Shown in pieces: positions 44,020 to 53,500 of a stretch of DNA of 64,000 nucleotides. Made by a program: the position numbers and the translations under genes. The stretch's first letter is position 1. Each line of letters begins with the position of its first letter. The stretch is from positions 84,348 to 148,347 of the forward strand of contig PKXU01000164.1 of NCBI GenBank assembly GCA_003132445.1, given 5' to 3'. The DNA comes from Acidobacteriaceae bacterium. GTDB lineage: Bacteria; Acidobacteriota; Terriglobia; Terriglobales; Acidobacteriaceae. The notes beneath the pieces are model-generated. The model worked only from the letters and a program-made list of their open reading frames with translations, was not told the DNA's origin and ran no database searches.

Positions 44020-44811
44020 ATGGAAATTCTAGTTTGTGCAAGACGAGTGCCTGACACATCGGAAAACGAGATTGAACTCAACAGCGCAGGAAACGATATC
44101 GAGCACGACGAGTTGGTTTATTCCATCAACGAGGCGGACAACTATGCCGTTGAAGAAGCGCTGCAGATTGTGGCTAGAGTCGGCGGAAACGTCACTGTGG
44201 TCACGGTTGGCGGCGAGGGCGACGAAGAGGTGCTTCGCCGGGAGATGGCAATGGGCGCAAACCATGGCGTGCTCATTACCGACGATGCTTTCAGCGGATC
44301 GGACGGCCGGGGTATCGCGACCATCCTGAAAGCTTTTGTGCAGAAAGGTAACTACGACCTCATTCTCACCGGGGTTCAGGCAGAGGCTGGCGGGGCGCAG
44401 GTCGGCGGAATGCTGTCGGCGTTGCTCGATTACCCGTTCGCTTCCCTGGTCAATTCAATTGAAGTGCTGGACGGGCGAAAGCTGAAAATCAGCCGAGAAA
44501 TTGAAGGTGGCAATAAAGAGTTACATGAGATCGATCTGCCGTGTGTGCTCTCGATTCAGACCGGCATCAACGAACCTCGCTATGTCGGGATGCGCGGTAT
44601 CCGTGCGGTGGCGTCGGTGCCAATACCGACTTTCAGCGCGTCAGAACTTGCGCTTGACCCAAGTGTCGTTGGTGAGGCTGCGGCGAAGGTGAAACGAGTG
44701 GACTACTTCGTCCCGGCACTCGGCAAGGGTGCTGAGATGCTCCACGGCAACCGGGAAGAAAACGTCGACAGAGTTCTGGAATTAGTCGCAGCCAAAGGAG
44801 GGTTGAAATAA
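44020..44811 (+). CDS. etfB: Electron transfer flavoprotein, beta subunit
   Basis: A 263-residue EtfB: MEILVCARRVPDTSENEIEL, INEADNYAVEEALQI, VTVVTVGGEGDEEVLRREMA, DLILTGVQAEAGGAQVGGML and the C-terminal recognition-loop region. It binds AMP and pairs with EtfA to take electrons from acyl-CoA dehydrogenases. GGGAGG lies about six bases before ATG 44020; the open frame otherwise reaches back into the upstream gene. Its stop overlaps the etfA start by one base. Confidence 0.95.
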   Translation: MEILVCARRVPDTSENEIELNSAGNDIEHDELVYSINEADNYAVEEALQIVARVGGNVTVVTVGGEGDEEVLRREMAMGANHGVLITDDAFSGSDGRGIATILKAFVQKGNYDLILTGVQAEAGGAQVGGMLSALLDYPFASLVNSIEVLDGRKLKISREIEGGNKELHEIDLPCVLSIQTGINEPRYVGMRGIRAVASVPIPTFSASELALDPSVVGEAAAKVKRVDYFVPALGKGAEMLHGNREENVDRVLELVAAKGGLK

Positions 44812-45797
44812 TGGCTCGCATATTCGCCTACATCGTGCACAAAGCTGGCGTGCCTCACGACACCGCGACCCAATTGGCAGCCGCTGCCAAAAAGATCGAT
44901 CTCGCATCCTCGCCTACCGCCATTCTCACCGGCTGGGGTCCAGGTCTTGATGCCGCGTGCGACAACGTCTGTGCTTCCTACTCTGAGATATGGAAACTTT
45001 CCAGCGAAGTTCTTGCCTACCCCAATGCGGAACTCGTGCGCCAAGCATTGGCGAAGATCCTGCCGCCTGGCAGCATTCTATTGATCGCTCACGAGCATTT
45101 CGGAATCGATCTGGCGCCAGGTCTTTCCATCAAGTTGAACTCAGCTGTCGTCTCGGATGCGGTGGAGATCGCCGGTGTTGCAGGCAGCTTTCTCAACATC
45201 GTCCGCCAGGAATTCGGTGGACAAGTGAGCGCTCACGTTCGCTGCGACATCTCCTCGGGCGCGGTGGTCACGGTGCGGCCGGGCGCGTTCAAAGCGCCGG
45301 AAAGTGCTCCAGTCGCAGGCATCGTGGTCGACAAGTCCTCGGAAGTCGGTGCTCTAACCGCAAGACGGCGTTACCTGGGGACCATCGTTGCCGAGGCAGG
45401 TGACGTCGATATCACCAAGCACAGCGTGCTGGTTTCGATCGGCCGCGGCATTCAGGAGAAAGACAATGTCGCCATTGCCGAGGAACTGGCGGAAGCTCTG
45501 GGCGCGGCGGTGAGTTGCTCACGACCCGTGGTTGATGCCAAGTGGATGGAAAAATCTCGCCAGGTGGGCTCGTCGGGAAAAACCGTTAAACCCAAAGTTT
45601 ATCTGGCATGCGGCATTAGTGGCGCATTCCAGCATCTAGCCGGCATTAAGGGCGCTCCATTCTTGATCGCCATTAACAAGAACCCTAAAGCCCCGATCTT
45701 TCAGGTCGCCGACGTCGGAATCGTGGACGACATTCTGGAATTCTTGCCCGAGCTGACCACCAAAGTTCGCGAATTGCACAGCGTCGCAGCAAAGTGA
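44811..45797 (+). CDS. etfA: Electron transfer flavoprotein, alpha subunit
   Basis: A 328-residue EtfA with the C-terminal FAD domain: [58 protein letters not shown] and [19 protein letters not shown]. An AAGGAGGG motif inside etfB precedes the ATG. It forms the FAD-containing heterodimer with EtfB. The acyl-CoA dehydrogenase gene follows after ten bases. Confidence 0.95.
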   Translation: MARIFAYIVHKAGVPHDTATQLAAAAKKIDLASSPTAILTGWGPGLDAACDNVCASYSEIWKLSSEVLAYPNAELVRQALAKILPPGSILLIAHEHFGIDLAPGLSIKLNSAVVSDAVEIAGVAGSFLNIVRQEFGGQVSAHVRCDISSGAVVTVRPGAFKAPESAPVAGIVVDKSSEVGALTARRRYLGTIVAEAGDVDITKHSVLVSIGRGIQEKDNVAIAEELAEALGAAVSCSRPVVDAKWMEKSRQVGSSGKTVKPKVYLACGISGAFQHLAGIKGAPFLIAINKNPKAPIFQVADVGIVDDILEFLPELTTKVRELHSVAAK

Positions 45798-45807
45798 GGC
45801 ACTGCCA

Positions 45808-47487
45808 ATGATTGCAAATAAGACCCTGAAACTAAGTCTGAAGTCACTCCGAGACTTTGCCAAGAAACGCCTGCCCGACGAAATAATTCGAGAACTGGAC
45901 GAACGCGACGAGTGCCCACTGGAAATCGTCCGGCACATGTGCAGCCCGGACCAACTCGGCATTCAACTTTTGTTCATCCCCGAGGACTGTGGTGGCTTTG
46001 GCGGCGGCGCTTTCGACGTGTATCTGGTCTGCGAAGAAATGGCGCGCATCGATCTGGGCGTGGCGACGGCCGTGCTGGCGACATTTCTCGGCAGCGACCC
46101 AATCACCGTCGGCGCCACTCCGGAACAAAAGAAGCACTGGCTCACGCGGATCGCGGAAGAGGGATTGCTGTTCGCCTATGGCGCAACGGAACCAGAAGCC
46201 GGCAGCGACCTGGGAGCGCTGAAAACTACGGCGGATCGGGTCCTGCAGGACGGGCACATCGTCGGCTACAAGATCAACGGAGCTAAGCAGTGGATCAGCA
46301 ATGGTGGAATCGCGGATGCTTACACAGTTCTGGCTAACGCACCCGGCGGTCCGAGCTGGTTCGTCGTAGAAAAAGATACGAAGGGTTTCAGCCACGACGA
46401 GCCGGAAGACAAGCACGGCATCCGCCTGAGCAATACTGCGGCTCTTGCATTCAGCGACGTCTACGTCGACGTCGATCGACTGCTCGGCGGAGTCGAAGGC
46501 CAGGGATTGATTCAGGCGCAAGCTGTTTTCGGCTACACGCGCTTGATGGTTGCGGCGTTTGGCCTGGGAGCAGGATGGTCTGCGCTTGATCGCGCGATTC
46601 CCTATTCCACTAAACGCATTCAGGCGGGAGCTCCACTCTCAGAGAAGCAAGGCTACACCCACAAGCTGATCGTTCCCCATGTGGCGCGACTGGAAGCCGC
46701 TCGCTCTTACATCGAAGAGACTGCGGAGCGGATCGATGCAGGTACCGAAGGAAGCCTGAACACCGAGGGCGCCATTGCCAAGTACATGGCGACCGAAGCT
46801 GGCAACTCGGCAGCCGACGCCAGCATTCAAGCACTCGGTGGGTACGGTTACACCCACGAATACATGGTCGAAAAAATCAAGCGCGATGTCCGGATCACCA
46901 CAATTTATGAGGGCACCTCCGAGATTATGGAGATGACCATCAGCCGCGACCGCTGGCAGCTTCATCTGAAAACGCGCGGGCAACATTATCACGAGCAGGC
47001 TAGAAAGTTCGAAGAGTTGCATGCGCGCCATCCGGATGTGGGTGCGAATAGCGTAGCACTGGCTTTGCACGCCTTAGCTGAGGTGATGGAGAAGGCCCGT
47101 GTTGCCCGCCTGACCCGTTATCAACACATTCTCCTGCGCCTGGGCGAACTGATCGCATACGCCGAGAGCGCCGGCAGTCTGGCTCGGCGCGCGGCGTTGT
47201 TGGACGAGGGCAAGCTCAGCGAGAAAGCCAACCGTCGCTTCGACGCGACTGCACTCGCGGCGCTGAGCAGGATCTTTGCCCGCGAATCCGCGCTGAAGGT
47301 CGGCGAAGAAGGCTTGCGCTGGATTGTTGGAGCTGGCGGTGTGAAAGACGCCGAAGTGGCCGCTTTTGAAACCAGTTTGGGATTGCCTGCAATTCACCGC
47401 GCGCAGGCAGGCCTGATTTCGGACTTGGATTACATAGCAGACGTACTGTACAGCCGCGTGGCCAAACGCACGGAACTCGCCGCGTAG
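45808..47487 (+). CDS. Acyl-CoA dehydrogenase family protein
   Basis: A 559-residue flavoenzyme. It has the acyl-CoA dehydrogenase middle domain ([40 protein letters not shown]) and the C-terminal helical domain with the active-site region [18 protein letters not shown], plus a roughly 150-residue C-terminal extension typical of long bacterial members. GAGG lies eight bases before the ATG. It donates electrons to the EtfAB encoded just upstream. Its substrate may be a CoA thioester made or processed by the downstream megasynthase (inference) or a general fatty acid. Confidence 0.93.
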   Translation: MIANKTLKLSLKSLRDFAKKRLPDEIIRELDERDECPLEIVRHMCSPDQLGIQLLFIPEDCGGFGGGAFDVYLVCEEMARIDLGVATAVLATFLGSDPITVGATPEQKKHWLTRIAEEGLLFAYGATEPEAGSDLGALKTTADRVLQDGHIVGYKINGAKQWISNGGIADAYTVLANAPGGPSWFVVEKDTKGFSHDEPEDKHGIRLSNTAALAFSDVYVDVDRLLGGVEGQGLIQAQAVFGYTRLMVAAFGLGAGWSALDRAIPYSTKRIQAGAPLSEKQGYTHKLIVPHVARLEAARSYIEETAERIDAGTEGSLNTEGAIAKYMATEAGNSAADASIQALGGYGYTHEYMVEKIKRDVRITTIYEGTSEIMEMTISRDRWQLHLKTRGQHYHEQARKFEELHARHPDVGANSVALALHALAEVMEKARVARLTRYQHILLRLGELIAYAESAGSLARRAALLDEGKLSEKANRRFDATALAALSRIFARESALKVGEEGLRWIVGAGGVKDAEVAAFETSLGLPAIHRAQAGLISDLDYIADVLYSRVAKRTELAA

Positions 47488-47554
47488 CGTTGAAAGATGA
47501 ACTTCCAATGAGTTTCGGCAGACCAGATTTCTCTTTCCGCGCAGGAGTTCAGTC

Positions 47555-50500
47555 ATGGAAAGCACTTCTTATCGAGCCATAGCGATTGTGGGTGCGGGAG
47601 CAATTCTGCCCGACGCTCCGAACGTCGCGGCTTTTTGGGACAACATAAAAAACAGCCGGTACAGCGTCACCGAAGTTCAATCAGAGCGATGGGATCCGGC
47701 GCTCTACTACGATCCCAATCACAACGCACCGGACAAGACTTATTCGAAAATCGGCGGTTGGGTTCGCGACTATGTTTGGGACCCCATGAAGTGGCGCCTC
47801 GGCGTCCCCCCGCGTGTGGTAGATGCGATGGATGGGGCGCAAAAGTGGGCCATCGCCAGTACACGCGAAGCTCTGGAGGACTACGGCTATCCCCAGCGTC
47901 CGCTGGATGCGGACCGTACTGCCGTGATCCTCGGCAATGCTATGGCTGGCGAGAAGCACTATCTGTCCGCCCTACGCATTTACTTTCCGGAATATGCTCG
48001 GGAGCTGGCCGACAGCGCTAGTTTCGCCGCGCTTCCGGAAGCGCTCCGCCACGACATTACCCGCGAACTGCACGACCAGATGGCGAAGGCTATTCCAGAA
48101 ATCACCGAAGACACCATGCCCGGTGAATTGGCCAACTGCATTGCCGGCCGCATTGCCAACATCTTCAACTTCCACGGACCCAACTACGTTTGCGACGCGG
48201 CTTGCGCCTCTGCGATGGCGGCCATGAGTTCGGCAATGGAAGGATTGGTAGAGAACGATTTCGACGCGGTGGTGACCGGCGGCATTGACCGTAATATGGG
48301 CGCGTCGACTTTCGTCAAGTTCTGCAAGATTGGAGCGCTTTCCGCGACCGGAACGCGTCCCTACGCCCAGGGAGCGGACGGCTTCGTAATGGGGGAAGGA
48401 GCTGCCATCTTCCTGCTCAAACGTTTGGCCGATGCCGAACGCGACGGAGACAAGATCTACGCGGTGCTGCGCGGCATGGGCGGCGCCAGCGATGGCAAGG
48501 GCAAAGGGATTACTGCGCCGAATCCAATCGGACAAAAGCTCGCCATTGAACGAGCCTGGCAGAATGCCGGGCTTGAACCTGCTACTGCCACCTACATTGA
48601 AGGTCACGGCACATCCACTCGCGTGGGCGATGTAGTCGAAGTGCAGAGCATGGCTGATGTGCTCAGCAGCGCGCATCTCCCGCCGCACTCGGTTGGTCTC
48701 GGCTCCGTTAAATCGAACTTTGGCCATCTCAAAGGAGCAGCGGGCGCCGCCGGATTGCTGAAGGTGGCCCTGGCTCTCCGCGATAAGTTACTTCCGCCGA
48801 GCGTGCACTGCGAGCATACCAATCCAGACATTGACTTTGTCCATTCGCCTCTCTACGTAAACACGGAGCTGAAGCCATGGACCATGCCCGCAGATGGCGT
48901 GCGTCGAGCTGGCTTGAGCGCGTTTGGTTTTGGCGGCACCAACTTCCACGCCGTGCTCGAAGAATACATTCCTCACCGCCTGAACGGAAACGGCAGACGG
49001 TCGGTCGCCGTTGGTGAGATACAACCGCAAGCGAAAGAGTCGACTATGAATGTGAGCGATGTTGTCCGGACTTCCATACCTTCATCTTCTTATAAAGCTC
49101 CTCTACGCGGAGCGCTGCTCGTGGGCGCTGCTTCAGAGGCCGAGTTAATAGAACGTTTACGTGTGGTTGAAAGGGACGCCAAGGCGGGCTACGCATCAGT
49201 TCCTGCTGCTCCGGCTGAATCCAACCTGCGCGCGTTCGAACGCCTGGCCATTGACTACGCTAACGCTGACGACCTGGCCGTGAAAGCGGGCAATGCGCTC
49301 AAGGCCCTGGCAGCGAATCAACCTGCGATGTGGAAGGCGCTGCGCGCGCAAGGCATTTTCCGCGGTCACGGTGCCGCACCCAAAGTAGCGTTCCTGTATC
49401 CCGGGCAAGGCTCGCAGTACGTAAACATGTTGAAGCCACTGCGCGCAGCCGAACCGATTGTGGCCGAAACCTTTGCCGAGGCGGATCGCATCATGACGCC
49501 GCTGCTGGGCAAGCCGCTCAGCGATTTTATCTTCGTGGACAAAGCTGACGCCGACGCTGTGGCTAAGGCCGAAGATGATCTGCGCCAGACTGCCATTACT
49601 CAACCCGCTGTTCTCGCGACCGATCTTGCGCTGACCCGGCTGCTTGCCGCTTACGGCGTCACGCCCGACTTCACTATGGGGCACAGCCTGGGCGAATACG
49701 GAGCCCTGCTGGCAGCTGAAGCGCTTCCTTTTGCTGACGCACTCGAAGCAGTGAGCGCCCGCGGCCGTGAAATGACCCGGTTTGCACCAGAAGATAAGGG
49801 CCGCATGGCGGCCGTTTTTGCTCCGCTGGAAGAAATCGAGCGAATCCTGAAGACCGTGACCGGCTATGTGGTGATTGCGAACGTGAACAGCAACCGGCAG
49901 GCGGTGATCGGTGGCGCAAGCAAACCCGTCGAGCAAGCAATGGAAGCTTTTCAGAAAGCGGGCTATGACGTGTCTGCGTTATCGGTAAGCCATGCTTTCC
50001 ATACTTCAATCGTAGCTGCCGCCAGCGAACCGCTACGGCGAGTGCTGGAGCGCCTGCATCTCGCGTCTCCTCGCCTCCCTATCGTGGCCAATATTAGCGG
50101 CGAGTTCTATCCCGCAGGACGGGACGTCGTGCCGCAGATGCTGGACATCCTTGCGCAACAAGTCGCCGCTCCCGTGCAGTTCGTCAAAGGCCTGCGGACG
50201 CTGTATGACGCGGGTGCGCGCGTGTTTGTGGAAGTCGGGCCCAAGAAAGCATTGCAAGGCTTTGCTGAAGATGTGCTGGGCGAGCACGAAGATGTAGTTT
50301 CGCTTTTTACCAACCATCCTAAAGTCGGCGATATACCTGCGTTCAACCAGGCATTGTGCTGCCTCTATGCCGCGGGATTGGGCCGTGGGACGCCGGAAGC
50401 CGCGCGTGAAGCAACACCGTTATCCGTACCTGCAGTTGAGGAAACGTCCAGGCCAATCAGCGTGACGGCGCCCGCATCAGCAACGGCTACTACACCCGCG

Positions 50501-53500
50501 GTTCCGGCGAACGGCGATCACTATGTCGAACTCGGCCGATTGTTCGCTGACGTGCTCGACCGCGGCTGGCAGATTACTCACGGCCAGAGGCGCCCTCCAA
50601 TCGACCTGCCGGTCACGATCACGGGAGCAGCCTTAGGCCTGCCCGGCACCGAACATATCTTCGATGATGGCAACATCGGCCGCCTCCTACGCGGCGATCA
50701 GTTCATTGACAGCATTCCCACCCGCTTCCGCCGCGCGATGGTCGACAAACACATTACGCGGCTGGTCAAGAACGATAACGGAGGCGCATTCGAAACGATA
50801 AGTAATGTTGCGGACGTCATCAAACTCGCAGGCCGTGGCGGGGCTTTCGATCTGGAGAACGAGTTTGGCGTTTCCGCCGAACGCGTTGCCGCCCTCGACC
50901 GCGATACCCAGTTAGCGATCGCGGTTGGCCTCGACGCCTTACGCGACGCGGGTATTCCATTAGTTCAGCGCTATAAAACCACGACGAAGGGCACGCAGCT
51001 GCCGGATCGGTGGGCCTTGCCCGACGCTCTGCGCGACGACACAGGAGTGATTTTTGGCTCTGCGTTTCCGGGCCTCGATTCGTTCGCCGACGAAATGGCG
51101 CGCTATTACTCCGACCACTCCCGCCGTGAGCAAATGGCATTGCTGCAGAGCTTGCGCGCACGGATATCCGAGGCGAATGGCGATTCCATTCTTGGGCAGG
51201 AGATAGATCGGCGCATGGAAGAGCTGTGCGATGCCATCGAAAAAAATCCCTACGTGTTCGACCGGCGCTTTCTGTTCCGAATATTGTCCATGGGACACTC
51301 GCAATTTGCCGAATTCATCGGCGCCCGCGGTCCGAACACCCAAATCAACTCCGCTTGCGCAACCACGACACAAGCGGTTTCGCTGGCCGAGGATTGGATC
51401 CGCGCCGGGCGCTGCCGCAGAGTGGTCGTCATCTCAGCGGACGATGTGACTACCGATCATCTGATCGAGTGGATGGGCGCGGGCTTCCTGGCCAGTGGGG
51501 CCGCAGCTACTGACGACGTTGTCGAAGAAGCTGCCGTTCCCTTCGATCGCCGCCGCCACGGCATGATTATCGGCATGGGCGCTGCGGCACTCGTGGTCGA
51601 GAGTGCGGAGGCAGCCCGCGAACGCGGCATCCAGCCGATCTGCGAAGTGTTGAGCGCAGTGACCGCGAATAGCGCGTTCCACGGCACTCGTCTCGATGTC
51701 CAGCACATCGGCCAGGTGATGGAGAACCTGGTGAGCAAAGCGGAAGCCAGCAGCGGCATCCGTCGTCACCAAATCGCGCCGCAAACCGTTTTCATTTCTC
51801 ATGAAACCTACACGCCCGCGCGCGGCGGCAGCGCCGCAGCCGAGATTCATGCCCTGCGCCACGTCTTTGGTGACAGCGCGGACAAAATCGTGATCGCCAA
51901 CACCAAAGGTTTTACCGGCCACGCGATGGCTGCCGGGGTGGAAGATGTGCTTGCCGTCAAGGCGCTGGAAACGGGGATCGTGCCGCCGGTCGCCAACTTC
52001 AAGGAAGTTGATCCGGAGTTGGGAACGCTGAACTTGTCGAAGGGCGGAGTCTACCCGGTGCAGTATGCGTTGCGGTTGGGCGCGGGATTCGGCTCGCAGA
52101 TCAGCATGACGCTGTTGCGTTGGGTGACGACAAAAGATAGAGTTCGCAAGAGTCCAAATTCCTTGGGCTATGCGTATCGCATTATTGACACGAACGCCTG
52201 GAGCGATTGGCTCAGCCGCATGGCAGGCCACCCGGCTGCGGATTTAGAAGTCGTTCACCGAACGCTTCGTGTGCGTGACAAACAAGCGCGCGATCCGCAA
52301 GTGCATAGTACGCAAGTGCATAGTAAAACTGCGGCATCGATCGCGGAACGTGTTCCGCAATTGCGAACCACTCCGGAACCAACTCCGACGCAACCGGCAA
52401 AGCCGCCGGTAACCATTCTTCGCCCGACACAACTGGATTCGAAGCCAGTGATTACGCCGATGGACCCGCGTCCAACGGTGCAGGATAAGACAGTGGCGAT
52501 GCCCCCGCTTGCCGTTCCGGCATTGCCCGAGACGAAACGGGAAAGTGAAATCCAAGTTGCCTCGCTGCCGACGACGCCAGCACCCGCGAGCGAGCGCAGC
52601 ACTGGCGATGCCGTGAAAGAAAGAATTCTGGCCTTGGCCATGGAGAAGACGGGCTATCCGCAAGACATGTTGGACTTGGATCTCGATCTCGAAGCGGATC
52701 TCGGAGTGGACACGGTCAAGCAGGCTGAGATATTCGCGGCCATCCGGGAAATCTACAGCATCCCTCGTGACCAGAACCGCAAGCTGCGAGACTATCCCAC
52801 ACTGGCCCACGTCATCCGCTTCGTGTATGACAAGCGTCCCGACTTGGCCGGCACGGCGGTTCCGACGCGGTCGCAGGTAACGGCAACGACGAAGGCAACG
52901 GAGGAGATCAAGTCTGTTGCTGCGGAGCTTGCAACTGCTCCCCAGCAAGACAGCGCTGGAGATTCTGTTAAAGAGCGCATCCTGGCCCTCGTCGCAGAAA
53001 AGACCGGCTATCCGCAGGACATGTTGGATTTGGATCTCGACCTCGAGGCCGACCTCGGGGTTGACACGGTCAAACAGGCGGAGATGTTCACCGCCATCCG
53101 CGCGGCATACAACATTCCTCGCGATGAAAATCTCAAGCTGCGCGACTATCCCACTCTGGCGCATGTGATTCGCTTCGTGTATGACAAGCGTCCTGACTTG
53201 TCGAGCGCTGCACAACCGTTGTCTGTAGTCGAATCACCAGCACCTGAATCTCCGCTTGCACCGATCGCGGTCACGGCCCAACGTCCAACGGACGATTCCA
53301 TCAAAGAAAAAGTGCTCGAGATCGTGGCCGAGAAGACCGGCTATCCCAAAGATATGCTCGACCTCGGCCTCGATCTCGAAGCGGATCTCGGGGTTGACAC
53401 CGTCAAACAGGCGGAGATGTTCGCCGCCGTTCGCGCTGCTTACAACATTCCTCGCGATGAGAATCTCAAGCTGCGTGACTTCCCTACCCTGGCTCACGTG

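Noticed and set aside
52244-53215. 323-codon minus-strand frame across the ACP region
   Set aside because: It mirrors the repeated ACP coding sequence; its apparent repeats are only reflections of the sense-strand repeats.
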